DNA from: Candidatus Hamiltonella defensa 5AT (Acyrthosiphon pisum)
GTDB taxonomy: Bacteria > Pseudomonadota > Gammaproteobacteria > Enterobacterales > Enterobacteriaceae
Reading direction: 5' to 3'
DNA: 64,000 bases
Assembly: GCF_000021705.1 (NCBI RefSeq)
Contig: NC_012751.1
Span: forward strand, 1,972,006-2,036,005
Shown here one piece after another: positions 34,563 through 44,533 of the stretch. Under the pieces are notes generated by a model. The model saw only the letters and a program-made list of their open reading frames with translations, did not search any database and was not told where the DNA came from. Position 1 is the first letter of the stretch. Every line of letters begins with the position of its first letter. The position numbers were made by a program, and so were the translations under genes.

Positions 34563-35966
34563 TCATATCTCCTCAAGCTGAATATGACGCGTTTCTCGAG
34601 CAAAGAGATACGTTATAGCCCCAAGAAAAAAGATAAACGCGAAAATCAAAAAGGGGGTTAAAACGATATTCTGAGACAATGATTCACTACCGATAATCGC
34701 CCCTAAAAAAATAGGGCCAATTATTTTAGCCGTGGCTCCGACTCCATAACCCAGCCCAAGACAGGTCGAGCGGATAGGATTAGGGAAAATTTCCCCACCA
34801 AATGCATTGATAACCCCAAATGCACCATCACCAAACATCATCGCTATAAAAATCCCGACAAAGAAAACCCAACCTGAAGAGATCATATTTAGCCCCAAAA
34901 AAGGCAAAATAGTCGTGATTTGTATACAAAACGCAGCAATCGTGCATCCTAAAGCTCCCATCAAACCGCAGATAAAAAGTGTCCAACGCCGCCCAAGATA
35001 ATCACAAGCCCATGCCGACAGTAATCGACCAATTAAATCTCCTAAAGAAAGGATCATGAATAAATTGGCCACCCTATGAATACTAAAGTTGAAAGATTCA
35101 TTCAGTAGTGCTTGTCCCCAGGACTGAATAATAAAACTGCCGAAGATAAAACAAAATGAACCCATAGCCACAATAGTCAGTGGTTTTCGATAGTCTTTGA
35201 TCATCTTGATATAAGACGGTTGTGAAGCAGAGACATGTTCAGGTAAATCTCCCACTTGAGTGACCGGAATAGTCATCGCCCAGGCATAGGCTTCACGCGC
35301 ATGCTGAAGGCGTCCTTTTGAGACTAAATATCGGGGGGATTCTGGGATAAATTTTGTCCATGCCAGCAAGACCACTGGGATACAACCCATCATCAAAAGA
35401 CCTCGCCAGCCCAACAGGTCAGCCAGATAAAGCGTGGCGAGAGAGCCCAAAAATAACCCCAATGGTATGAACGCTGAAGTCAAACCCGTGAATAACCCCC
35501 GATTTTTGGATGGCAAAAATTCTTGTACATAGGGCACAGAAGTCACGTTCAGCCCGCCAACCGCGATGCCGACACAAATGCGCATGATGGAAAAAAAGAC
35601 CCAACCATTTGCAGGCGTTAAGGCAGAGAGCCCAGTAAAGATGACCAGCATTAAAATACATGAGATAAATGATTTTTTTCGACCATATTTATCCGCGAGC
35701 CAACCCCAAACAATCGCCCCGATGACGGTTCCCAGTCCTGCTCCGCCCAGGATAACGCCAGACTGTATTGCGTTTAATGACCACTGTGGATCTTTCATCA
35801 CCAGGGTAATAACAAAACCGACCAAAAATAAGTCAAAAAATTCCAGAATACTGGCCATAATGACCATGCATATCAGGGATTTTTGATTTTTTGTCAGAGG
35901 CGCCAAATCAAGTTGTTGTATCGATGTCATATCTGCTTTTACTGAGGGCATAGAGCGTGACTCCAT
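34563..35966 (-). CDS. MFS transporter, sugar/aromatic-acid porter type
   Basis: A 467-residue inner-membrane protein with twelve predicted helices. The MFS signatures are GWLADKYGRKKSF between helices 2 and 3, MRICVGIAVGGLNVTSVPYVQEFLPSKNRG, FIPESPRYLVSKGR at the end of the first half, and the repeated LGRRWTL. It is a proton-coupled symporter by family; substrate not determined. Initiation may be at the ATG at 35930 (MTSIQQLDLAPL) instead of 35966. Looks intact. Confidence 0.8.
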   Translation of the reverse strand: MESRSMPSVKADMTSIQQLDLAPLTKNQKSLICMVIMASILEFFDLFLVGFVITLVMKDPQWSLNAIQSGVILGGAGLGTVIGAIVWGWLADKYGRKKSFISCILMLVIFTGLSALTPANGWVFFSIMRICVGIAVGGLNVTSVPYVQEFLPSKNRGLFTGLTSAFIPLGLFLGSLATLYLADLLGWRGLLMMGCIPVVLLAWTKFIPESPRYLVSKGRLQHAREAYAWAMTIPVTQVGDLPEHVSASQPSYIKMIKDYRKPLTIVAMGSFCFIFGSFIIQSWGQALLNESFNFSIHRVANLFMILSLGDLIGRLLSAWACDYLGRRWTLFICGLMGALGCTIAAFCIQITTILPFLGLNMISSGWVFFVGIFIAMMFGDGAFGVINAFGGEIFPNPIRSTCLGLGYGVGATAKIIGPIFLGAIIGSESLSQNIVLTPFLIFAFIFFLGAITYLFARETRHIQLEEI

Positions 35967-36031
35967 ATATTATTTAAAGCGGTATCATATCTCGATGAGG
36001 TAACGTGTTCTGTCAGCTTGATTTTAAGCGA

Positions 36032-36463
36032 CTAAAGTTCCGGATGTTGTTTGTGATAAACACGGTAGCTGTCGAACACCCCTTCGTCTGTATAAATCAG
36101 CAGCGCGCTGCAAGACGCATCTCTGGACGCCACTGCGGGCGCAATGGCGAAACTGGGTTTCAGCTCGTCTGCCACCGCTTTGGTGGTATCCAGGGTTTTG
36201 CCCCCTCCTGGTCCGACAACGACAGAGGTTTGCTCGTTGAATGTGAAACCCGCCAAGAGGGCGATTTCTTTTTGAGATGACTCCCCATTAAAACGTTTAT
36301 AACGGTAAGCGATGTCGGCTTTTTTCAGAGACGTCTTCACTCGGGCTTCAACGATTGTCCAGACCGCGTTGTTTGCAATAAGAAACACCTTGCTGCCCAG
36401 CGCCGACAGATAAAGCCCGAATTCATTTTTTCCTGGTGAAGAAAAAAGAAAATTTCTCATCAT
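36032..36463 (-). pseudogene. gldA: Glycerol dehydrogenase GldA, N-terminal fragment
   Basis: The 143 residues cover only the NAD-binding N-terminal domain of the ~365-residue enzyme: FSSPGKNEFG, KRFNGESSQKEI, VVVGPGGGKTLDTTKAVADEL and FAIAPAVASRDASCSALLIYTDEGVFD. GldA has SVIYTDEG where this has LLIYTDEG. The C-terminal metal-binding domain with the catalytic His residues is absent, so it cannot oxidise glycerol. Confidence 0.8.
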
Positions 36464-36907
36464 ATTAACCTCGGTCTTTATACATCGGTGTCAAATTCCC
36501 GGAAGATATGGCTCTTTTTTTGAAGAGTTCAGATATAAGATTTCAGTGTGACTCCTTCCTTTATAGACTGCAATCGTGTTTGGCTTTGGTTTATTTATGA
36601 CAAGATGACAACTGAGAGATAGGTCTGAGCGCAAATCATCATGATAATTTGACTTCATAATCAAGCGAGAATTTAAATAAAGTAAAGTAAAATTAAACTA
36701 TAATACTAAACAAAAATGCGCTTTTTTTGAAAGTTTTTTTAGAAAAAATGTAAAAATTTTTCTTGGGTTTACTTTTAGACATCAAATTATAAAACCTAAT
36801 GACATTGATAAGATTTTACTATTATTTTAAATAACTAAAAAGGATTGTATTTGGTTTAGATTTAAGTTTTATAATTTTCAGAAAAAATAAATATGAAAAG
36901 AGGTAAC
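36464..36907. other. AT-rich spacer
   Basis: No supportable gene. Contains AAAAATGCGCTTTTTTT at 36714-36727, the motif shared by effector candidates, about 185 bp before the next start. Confidence 0.4.
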
Positions 36908-37772
36908 ATGAATATAAAAATAAATTATTTAATAAAAAATTTTAAAAATGATGAAAATATTAATATAAATTTAATTAATGAAAATAAGTTTATTATTTAT
37001 ATAAAAAATTTTTTTATCAAATAATAACACTTGGACTCAAAAGATCTTTATATGAGGCAAAATCAGAAGATAAAAAAGAATTATTTAATATAGCATTTTC
37101 AGTATATGCCTCTTTACCACAATCTTTTTTAAAGATAAATGAAAATTATACAAGAGATATGTATTTCTCTCCTGACAAAAAATATAAAATTCATCAATTT
37201 GGATACAAAATTTACATTAGCAAATTAAATGAAAAAGATGAAATTATTGATTCACGTACCGAAATTGCTGATTTGAGCAACCGGGATAAATTTGAAAAAT
37301 TTAAAAAAAAATTCCAGGAAATTAAAAAACATGATGACTATCAAAAAAAAGTTGATAATAATTATAACATTATAAGCAAGTTAAATTATAAGGAGATTAA
37401 TTTTTAATCAGATTTTAGAAAAGTCATTATTAATTATGTAATAGAAAATTATACATCTTATGTAGATCATATAGATGGTATAAATTCTAGATCTGACAAT
37501 AATTTAAAAGAAAAAGTAATTTCTTTAGAAGATTTTAAAAAAAATATAAAGAAACACCTACGCCAGAATATATTGCCATGGACGATATTGCTACTATGAT
37601 GGATTATTTTTTCATCGAAAATCAAGAATTAACAAAAGAATTACTAGAAGCAGATGTTCATGAATATTATATGTATGAATTTTGTAGAGATTATAAAGAC
37701 GATCATATTATGTTAAATTTTTTAGCTATATCATCCTATCTTGAGGGTATTTATGATAAAAATAATGATTAA
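36908..37772 (+). pseudogene. Decayed orphan gene, effector candidate
   Basis: Behind an AGAGGTAAC site the ATG at 36908 opens NIKINYLIKNFKNDENINI, which stops at 37021. With one more T before 37015 the frame continues ITLGLKRSLYEAKSEDKKELF, MYFSPDKKYKIHQFGYKIYISKL and DKFEKFKKKFQEIKKH to a TAA at 37405. It resumes SDFRKVIINYVIENYTSYVDHIDG and, after another shift near 37555, ends EYIAMDDIATMMDYFFIENQELTKELLE...YLEGIYDKNND at 37772. One gene of about 285 codons with at least three lesions. Lys/Asn-rich, no family recognised. Confidence 0.5.
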
Positions 37773-37799
37773 TTTATCAGCTCAAAAAAATATGAATAC

Positions 37800-38286
37800 A
37801 GGCAAAAAAATGGCCGTGATGCGTTCAGTCGATTTTTAATTGTCGATGCCCAGAGCGTCAAAAATACCGATACTGACAAAGACAAAGGCGATGATGTGGG
37901 GAAAAAGATTTCAAGGGATACAGCGTCATATTGTTGTGGATAGTAAAGGGCTTCCTCAGGCCGTTGTTGTTACAACAGCCAATGTGACGGGTAGAGAAGG
38001 GGCACTCGATGCACTCGCAGGGCATCAGGACAATCTGAGGAAATGAAAATGCCTTTTGACGGATGGAGGCTATACAGGTGATAGGTTTGCTCTGTTGAGC
38101 AAACTCTTGGCCCAACGTCATCAATGGCAGACGTTTACGGTCATTCCTGAACGTTGGGTGGTTGAACGCTCATTGAGTTGGTTCGAAAAATGCCGGCGGC
38201 TTTGGAAAAATGGCGAACGAAAACTCAATACCAGCGTGCAAGTGGTCAATTTGGCTTTCTTGGCGGTGTTCTTAAAAAAACTCTGA
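37800..38286 (+). pseudogene. IS5-family (IS427-type) transposase remnant
   Basis: Read across three frames the region gives DAQSVKNTDTDKDKGDD, RHIVVDSKGLPQAVVVTTANVTGREGAL, LTDGGYTGDRFA and ERWVVERSLSWFEKCRRLWKNGERKLNTS. These are the catalytic DDE segments of IS427-type transposases. Several frameshifts; inactive. Confidence 0.8.
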
Positions 38287-38758
38287 ACAGGTCTAAGACA
38301 TTACCGGCATAAGACACACAAAGCCGCTCGGCATCTTGACCTCTCAGCAAGAGGGCCAATCGGTAAATTTCCGGCATCGACTGGCAAACTCTCTGGCTTG
38401 TGAAATACTCGCCGCGGGGGCTATAGCATATTTAGCAAAGTAAATTAGGCATCTTTCCACTATCCCTGCTCCATTTTCTGACATCAAAAAAGTCAACTCC
38501 CTCTCAAAAAAACAGCGATTATCTTAATATTGACCTTGTTAACAGCGACATAGTAAGTGACCTGATGAGATTGGGCGCAAATTTCAGGGTCGTTGTTTTC
38601 CAGGTGTTACCTTACCTCTTAAAATTTAACCGACTATATTTTGAGATAAGATGCACCTTTACCTTTCTCCCGTTGCTTTCTGGCAGTTACGTCATTAACT
38701 TTTTAGTTTTTCAGGCTTGTATCCTGAGAATTTTGTTAATGTCTGGGGGATAAAATTG
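38287..38758. other. Spacer with a repeat end
   Basis: No real gene seen; a 62-codon frame at 38565 has no support. CTTGTTAACAGCGACATAG near 38535 resembles the ends of the inverted-repeat element at 63036. Confidence 0.35.
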
Positions 38759-39025
38759 ATGAAATTATTTACTATTAATGATTTTTCACCTTATTTCACC
38801 TTGTTTCCCAAGCTTTCTAAAAGAGAAATTGAGGTTTTATCTATGTCTCGTTCTGGTTTAACCAGAAGTGAAATCGCTTTGGAATTAAACATCAGTGTCA
38901 GTACTGTCGATAATTATTTTAACAACGCCATGCATAAGTATGAATTAGAATCATCTTGTGCATTAAGGGCGTTTTTTAATTTTGTGATACAAGACAGCTT
39001 CATAAAAATGATTATATATAAATAA
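38759..39025 (+). CDS. Short LuxR-type HTH regulator
   Basis: Eighty-eight residues: FPKLSKREIEVLSMSRSGLTRSEIALELNISVSTVDNYFNNAMHKYELES is a complete LuxR/NarL helix-turn-helix, with no receiver or autoinducer domain. The ATG at 38759 was chosen over an in-frame ATG at 38717 because homology begins there. It may be a stand-alone DNA-binding regulator or the surviving end of a longer one. Confidence 0.7.
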   Translation: MKLFTINDFSPYFTLFPKLSKREIEVLSMSRSGLTRSEIALELNISVSTVDNYFNNAMHKYELESSCALRAFFNFVIQDSFIKMIIYK

Positions 39026-39119
39026 CTGATTTACTCAGCTCCAGGATTTTGAAGTTCAGTAAAAGCTTGCTGAGTCACTTTAACGAACAATTTGGCAGGT
39101 AGTACAAGGTGATTTCGCG

Positions 39120-39585
39120 AGTGAGGCATTTGATTTAAGGATTGATGCCACACACAGTCAAGTTTACCCTCACACAGCAGCGGTCACAAAAGGAGGCTCA
39201 ACAGCAAAATATATTTGGCCATGGATGCGCATGGGTTGCTGGTCAGAGTACCTATTACATCAGGTACCCCAGCAGATTCCAAACAAGCCACGAATTTAAT
39301 CCAAGGCATGACAGCAGAGAATGGTTTGGACTGAAAAGGGCTATGACAGTGAGAAAATCCTTAAAGAAGCAGACATGACAATCGCCATCCCGCCTAAAAA
39401 AATCGTCAAATTCAACGTTACTATGATAAAGCGCTCTACAAACATCGGCACCTCGTGGAGAATGCTTTTCTACACCTCAAGCGCTGGCGGGGTACTACTA
39501 CTCGTTATGCAAAAAATACCGCCTCTTTTCTCGATGCTGTACAAATTCGATGCCTGTCGCTATGGCTCAATATTTCATGACGACA
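39120..39585 (+). pseudogene. IS5-family transposase remnant, second type
   Basis: Pieces in three frames: RIDATHSQVYPHTAAVTKGGS, TAENGLD, then ENAFLHLKRWRGTTTRYAKNTASFLDAVQIRCLSLWLNIS, the C-terminus of IS5-type transposases. Multiple frameshifts. Confidence 0.7.
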
Positions 39586-39741
39586 CTATGCAGGAACTGG
39601 CGTTTATGAAGAGAGTCTTATGTGGATAAAAAAATCGGGTTTACACTTCTCCCTAATTCCATTTTTATCTTCAACGAAGTTTTTATTAGAATGTGATTAA
39701 CACGGCTGATTTTATATACATCCACAGAGAAACCCTCCGCA

Positions 39742-40089
39742 TTACCAAAAAAATTGTACCCCTTGTCTCAACAAATTTTTCGGAACATAGTGATTGAGTC
39801 CATTTGTGTGACAATATTCTATCAATCCAGAGAGCGAAGTGACCCCTGTTTTTTCATAAATTCTTTGTAATCTATTCTCGATAGTTCTATGAGATAAGCA
39901 CAACTTTGTCGCGATCTCTTTATTGGACAGCTTCTGAAAGGCATAAAATATGATATCCAGTTTTTTTTCTGTAAAAGTATCTACAGGAGGATTTAATGTC
40001 AGAACGGAGGACTTTAAATGACTAAAAAAATCACTGATAGAGATGAAACTGAATTTTTTAGCATAAAAAAAGTCCTGCTGATCGGTCAA
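39742..40089 (-). CDS. LuxR-type HTH regulator, 115 residues
   Basis: The C-terminal half reads FTEKKLDIIFYAFQKLSNKEIATKLCLSHRTIENRLQRIYEKTGVTSLSGLIEYC, a LuxR-type helix-turn-helix. The first 45 residues are too short for a sensor domain. With the gene at 38759 it forms a pair of small HTH-only regulators around an IS relic. Target genes unknown. Confidence 0.7.
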   Translation of the reverse strand: MTDQQDFFYAKKFSFISISDFFSHLKSSVLTLNPPVDTFTEKKLDIIFYAFQKLSNKEIATKLCLSHRTIENRLQRIYEKTGVTSLSGLIEYCHTNGLNHYVPKNLLRQGVQFFW

Positions 40090-40215
40090 ATATGTTAATT
40101 AGTGATCAAGACTGTTCATCATTAATAACTTTTTATCTTGAGACATCCATTGTTGATTTTCTTTAGCATTAAAAATCACCCCCCATTAAAAAACATTTGT
40201 GTACTAAGGTATAGT

Positions 40216-40458
40216 ATGTGTATTGGATCTTTAAAAAACCGAAAATTTTTGCGTCTAATGTGGTTTTTAATGCTGTCCTTCTCTATTTTAGGGTGGTTCG
40301 TATACGCTTTATTTTCAGATAAAACATCTTGGGTCGATACTGATGGCTTTTTACATGAACCACTGTTTGGTCTTATCCCAATCAGTTATTTTTTCGCGTT
40401 GGCAGCCATCGTGCTCGCATTATTCGATCTGGCCCTCAAATTCAGGAAATATAATTGA
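40216..40458 (+). CDS. DUF3955-like small membrane protein
   Basis: Eighty residues with two helices, FLRLMWFLMLSFSILGWFVYALF and LIPISYFFALAAIVLALFDLAL, separated by SWVDTDGFLHEPLFG, the layout of DUF3955 proteins. ATG at 40216 is preceded by AAGG. Function unknown. Confidence 0.55.
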   Translation: MCIGSLKNRKFLRLMWFLMLSFSILGWFVYALFSDKTSWVDTDGFLHEPLFGLIPISYFFALAAIVLALFDLALKFRKYN

Positions 40459-40830
40459 TGTTTTTATTTATTTTTACAAATTTCAGTTAAAACAAGTAAA
40501 AGTAAATAACGCTCATTTTACCTTTTCAAAGGACTGGGCATAAATAAGCATTTTGATTTTTTTTTAAAATAGGTTTTTTAAATCCGGCCAGTAAGTGCAG
40601 GGTTGGGTGACTAGAAAAAATATAGTAATTAAATCAAAAGTATTACACGCCATAGATTGTTTGCATGAAGATAAATCGACGTTGAAAAAGCAAGCAAAAT
40701 CAATGATAAAAAATACATAAGGTATATTAATATGTCTTTTTCAGAAAAAAGTCTATTTTAGAGGACATGACATGTATTCAAGCATTTTGAACACTACCCA
40801 TACGTAGCAGGGGTAAACTCGCACAATCAA
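40459..40830. other. Spacer without a recognised feature
   Basis: AT-rich, no supportable gene, repeat or terminator seen. Confidence 0.4.
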
Positions 40831-41142
40831 TTATAATTTATTTCTATCCGCTAAAATTTGTTTGATTTCTACAGGAATGACTTTAGGTTCAACAATACGA
40901 ACTTGCTTATGACGTGATAGCTGTCCTTTTTCAATCATAATATGGCTCTTGGCCACTTTACACTTTTTAGAAAGAAAATGGATTAAATGTTTGTTTGCTT
41001 TATTATCAACGGGCAAGGCAGTCAGATTTATTTTAATTTCATTGTGATGAATGCCCACGATGTTATCAAACCTGGATTGAGGTTGAATATAAACATTTAA
41101 TATTAAAGATTTATCTGCAAATTTTATCATGTACAAATACAT
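40831..41142 (-). CDS. yggU: YggU-family protein (DUF167)
   Basis: About 99-103 residues with LILNVYIQPQSRFDNIVGIHHNEIKINLTALPVDNKANKHLIHFLSKKCKVAKSHIMIEKGQLSRHKQVRI, matching YggU (LTAPPVDGQAN, F/L KxxxVxKSxVxIxxGxxSRxKxI). Function unknown. The start is probably the ATG at 41130 (MIKFADKS) or 41142. Transcribed away from msrB. Confidence 0.8.
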   Translation of the reverse strand: MYLYMIKFADKSLILNVYIQPQSRFDNIVGIHHNEIKINLTALPVDNKANKHLIHFLSKKCKVAKSHIMIEKGQLSRHKQVRIVEPKVIPVEIKQILADRNKL

Positions 41143-41154
41143 TAAGAATTAAAG

Positions 41155-41544
41155 ATGAAAACAAAAAAATTAAACCATATACAAAATCATGTCACGCAAC
41201 AATCTGGAACAGAACCCCCTTTTTCAGGAAAGTTGTTAAATAATACAAAAGAGGGAATTTATAGTTGTTTGTGTTGTGATACCCCTCTTTTTTCTTCAGA
41301 CAATAAATTCGATTCTAAGTGTGGGTGGGCGAGTTTTAATGAAACGATTCATGCTCAAGTCATAAAATACAATCATGATTTTTCTCATGGTATGAAACGT
41401 ATTGAAGTTCGTTGCACCCATTGTGATGCTCATTTAGGTCACGTTTTTCCAGATGGCCCAAAGCCAACGGGGCAGCGTTACTGTATTAATTCTGCCGCAT
41501 TGAGTTTTACTGATAAAAAGTCAGGAGAAATCATAGAAGGTTAA
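41155..41544 (+). CDS. msrB: Peptide-methionine (R)-S-oxide reductase MsrB
   Basis: A 129-residue MsrB that repairs R-methionine sulfoxide in proteins. Zinc-binding CxxC pairs are at residues 38/41 and 87/90. [39 protein letters not shown] contains the catalytic Cys110 in RYCIN, and KCGWAS carries Cys56, the usual resolving position. Length normal and gene intact. Confidence 0.95.
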   Translation: MKTKKLNHIQNHVTQQSGTEPPFSGKLLNNTKEGIYSCLCCDTPLFSSDNKFDSKCGWASFNETIHAQVIKYNHDFSHGMKRIEVRCTHCDAHLGHVFPDGPKPTGQRYCINSAALSFTDKKSGEIIEG

Positions 41545-41949
41545 ATAAATAATATTATTAAACCTAAGATTCCTGATTTGCCGATTTTACTCTGAGAATC
41601 CAGTTTTCCGTGTCTTACTGAACTCTCGGTCCCCCGCCCTAATGCTGTAGCCTCGAATACGGTTTGTGGTTTTTCCTCATTGGTAAAAAACCGAAGCCAG
41701 TTGACAGTAAAAATGCGAATATTCGCCTCAATGTCGCTTAGAGTCTGTGTTTTCGGTGATGACAATATGTCTGACATTAAATTCTAATAGATTCAACAGA
41801 ATTAATCATTATTAAGCAAATAACCAACATAAAAATTACGGTCAATTTCAAAAATTCCCCGGAAAATTTTTACCAATAAATCTTATTTTCATAGATAGTG
41901 TCCTGAAACTTTGATAATAGGATGGAGAATAGTAAAAAGCCCTCTGAGT
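41545..41949. other. Spacer, weak minus-strand frame only
   Basis: A 78-codon minus frame (41777-41541) exists but has no recognisable domain and a composition like antisense or relic DNA. No other feature seen. Confidence 0.3.
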
Positions 41950-42345
41950 TAAAATGTGGAGTATTGAAAGGTGTCGAGAAAGGTTATTGATGAAAATATG
42001 TGGGAAACACTATATCAATTCTTACCCGCGCCTAAAGGCAGACATGGAAAGGATGACCGTTTATTTTTAGAGGCGGTCTGCTGGATTATAAGGACGGGTG
42101 CGCCGTAGAGGGATTTACCGCCTGATTATGGGGACTGGAAAAGTGTCTATAATCGCTATAGCCGCTGGGTTAAGTAAAGTGCACTTCAATGAAATAGTTG
42201 AGGTGTTAAAAAAAGAGGGCGATCACGAATGGGCTATGATTGATGTAACGATTATTCGTGCTCATCAGCATTCATCGGGAGCAAGAGGGGGCAAGAGTTT
42301 CACGGGGTTCAGTACGAAAATTCATGTAAAGGGGACGCACTTGGA
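41950..42345 (+). pseudogene. IS5-family transposase remnant, third
   Basis: VIDENMWETLYQFLPAPKGRHGKDDRLFLEAVCWIIRTGAP, a frameshift, RDLPPDYGDWKSVYNRYSRWVK, a stop, then HEWAMIDVTIIRAHQHSSGARGG. These are the N-terminal half and first DDE region of IS5/IS1031-type transposases. Truncated and frameshifted. Confidence 0.8.
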
Positions 42346-42381
42346 AGACCATTGAAGTTTATTTCAACGCCAAGACAAATG

Positions 42382-42693
42382 TCAGATATGATTATGTTTT
42401 TTGTGATTTTCATCATAATCTACGCGCCTAACCGCTGTTGCATGCAAACCAAAATTATCCATTATTCGTTTTGTCGACTTTCCATTCGGGGGTTTTGCAA
42501 AAAAAATATTATACAGTTCCTCTCCGTGTTTTCCTTCTGTCAAGCTTAGAGTCTCTTTATTGGTAACATCTTTTCGTTTAATCTTCTGGGGAAGCTCTCC
42601 ATAAAAACCCTTCTCTTTGGCAACAACCCCATATTGATGTGCTGTAACTTCATTGGCAAAAACCGGTGATTTTTTATCACGAAAATTTAACAT
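42382..42693 (-). CDS. Orphan protein, possible effector fragment
   Basis: A 103-residue frame LNFRDKKSPVFANEVTAHQYGVVAKEKGFYGELPQKIKRKDVTNKETLSLTEGKHGEELYNIFFAKPPNGKSTKRIMDNFGLHATAVRRV. Codon use looks genuine, but no family is recognised and no promoter or ribosome site stands out. It may be the C-terminal piece of a longer secreted protein. Confidence 0.35.
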   Translation of the reverse strand: MLNFRDKKSPVFANEVTAHQYGVVAKEKGFYGELPQKIKRKDVTNKETLSLTEGKHGEELYNIFFAKPPNGKSTKRIMDNFGLHATAVRRVDYDENHKKHNHI

Positions 42694-42906
42694 TAATGTC
42701 CACTTATTTGCTTTATATTTATTATAAAAATATAGCTTTTTCGATATTACATGATACTTTTTGATTTATAAAAATCATTTTATATAAATCTATTAATTAG
42801 ATGATTCAATCAACTTATAAGGCGTTAGCCATAAAATTTAATAACAACAATCTTTAACAGCGCCATATAACCCGATGTTTTTATAAGTTGTTTTTTGACC
42901 ACCCGT

Positions 42907-42930
42907 AAAAATGAGCGCTTTTTGTAATTT
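42907..42930 (+). promoter_or_regulatory. AAAAATGAGCGCTTTTTG motif upstream of ADP-ribosyltransferase gene
   Basis: Same motif as at 6027, about 85 bp before the start at 43001, followed by T/A-rich DNA. Confidence 0.3.
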
Positions 42931-43000
42931 TTTTTAATTTAAAAACGTAAAATACCCTAAATTTATTTAACAGCATAAAACATAAAAAAAGGTAAGTATT

Positions 43001-44266
43001 ATGAGTTTATTTTTATGTCTAAATTGCCTAAGTTCCAATCGAACGACTAAAAATTCAATTCAGTCTCAAAAAGCAAAAACAGGGATCTGGCAACAGTTCA
43101 AAAAATTTTTTGTAGGGATCAAAAACTTAAAGACCTATATAAAATCTGTTGTGTCAGGAAACGGCGCCTATTCAAAAGAGACCGGAAAATCAATGGCAGG
43201 CCTAGCGTTAAACACGCTCACAGTTGAAAGCAGATCAAAAGAATCATTAAATCTTATTTCAAACAGCGAAAACAAATTTTACGCCAAAGCCGCAAAAGAA
43301 TGCAAAAAAAAAGACGAAGGATACTTAAAAGCAATCCAAACAGCCACAAATCCTGAATTTTTAAATGCAAAAGAAAAAAGTGTCAAAGATAATTCGACAC
43401 GTGGCACTCATCATACCTCTATTCAGAGCGGGGATAATCATACTTTAGTGCCTAATCCTTCCAGTTCAGTTTCTTCAAATGCGGCTGTTGATCCTACAAT
43501 TGGAGCAAAAACAATCTCTGATTCTTCAGAAGTGCCTAAAAATGTTGTTACTACGTTGAATGGCAAAAATAAAAAGCTTCAAACAGAAAGTAAAAGTTTA
43601 GACAAAAATTTCCTTGAAAAACTTTTTACTGAATATTACGGGAAAAGGGCTTTGAGAAGGCATCATTTCCTCTTAATGTCGAAAAAACAGCAGTATGGTT
43701 TTACTGTGGTGCCGCACACATTACAGTAAATGAAGCTCTGAGAAATGGTGAAGTTATGAATGAAGCAGATACCTTCTGTTCATCAGGGGCTTAGTTCTGC
43801 TTTTGAGGTAAAATCTGATAATCAAAAACTGGAAAAGACTTACAGAGGTGTGAACGGTCCTGATAGTTTTGATAAAATTTCAGAAGGAGAATCTACGAGT
43901 GATACAGGATATCTTTCAACGTCCCGTAAATTCCAAGTCGCTCAAAGGTTTAGTAAATCTCTTTCGGCTGAAACTCGTGGGTCAATATCAGTCATTTTCG
44001 GTAAATCAGGTATGGATATTAGTGACGCATCTATGTTTAATAATAGTGAATCTGAAGTTCTTTATAGGAATAATACAGAAATGACACTTCTATTTTCTGG
44101 AATCAATAAAAAAGATGTTAAATTTAGAGTTCTGCAGGAGAAGAATTTACCTGATGAAACAGGAACTGAGAAAAGATTAGTAGATGCATTGGATTTAAAT
44201 ATTTCTAATCTAATGATAAACACAAATAGGAGCCTGTTGAAGATTTTGTTTAAACGCCTTTTTTAA
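43001..44266 (+). pseudogene. ADP-ribosyltransferase effector (R-S-E type), two frameshifts in the middle
   Basis: ATG at 43001 behind AAAGGTAAG opens a Ser/Thr/Lys-rich N-terminal region to 43729. The same frame resumes at 43760 as a mono-ADP-ribosyltransferase core: KTYRG (Arg29 of that piece), GYLSTSRKFQVAQRF (STS at 53-55) and NNSESEVLYRNN (ExE at 97-99). Between about 43635 and 43770 a different frame carries the missing link: EKGFEKASFPLNVEKTAVWFYCGAAHITVNEALRNGEVMNEAD. So two compensating indels displace one short segment. The protein would have about 420 residues. Family members (ExoS/ExoT, SpyA type) modify host arginines after secretion; target unknown. Confidence 0.75.
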
Positions 44267-44449
44267 AATCTTAAAAATAATATTAATTTCAATCTATAAT
44301 TAAAATAACTTTGTTAACAGTGCTATGCCTCAAACTCATAGAACTGTCTGACATTCATAAAGACAGCCCTCTTGATGAGTAACCGAATAACGCCATTCTT
44401 AAGCGGTCAGAAAAATAAAACGAGCCTGTACCCAAATCTGGTTACAGGT

Positions 44450-44525
44450 CTATTTATCTTGGCCCTTCGGCACTTCCGGCCAGTCTATTTCCCCCGTCTT
44501 GGGATCAACGTCGATCAATGAACAG
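44450..44525 (-). pseudogene. Tail-fibre assembly gene 3' remnant
   Basis: The minus strand encodes LCSLIDVDPKTGEIDWPEVPKGQDK and a stop, the C-terminal WPEVP end of Tfa proteins, related to but different from the copies in the amplified units. Confidence 0.5.
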
Positions 44526-44533
44526 AGCTAATT

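Noticed and set aside
38565..38753. 62-codon hydrophobic frame upstream of the LuxR-type gene
   Set aside because: No family resemblance and no start signal; likely a chance frame.
41541..41777. 78-codon minus frame next to msrB
   Set aside because: No domain, no ribosome binding site and 4-bp overlap with the msrB end; probably chance or relic.
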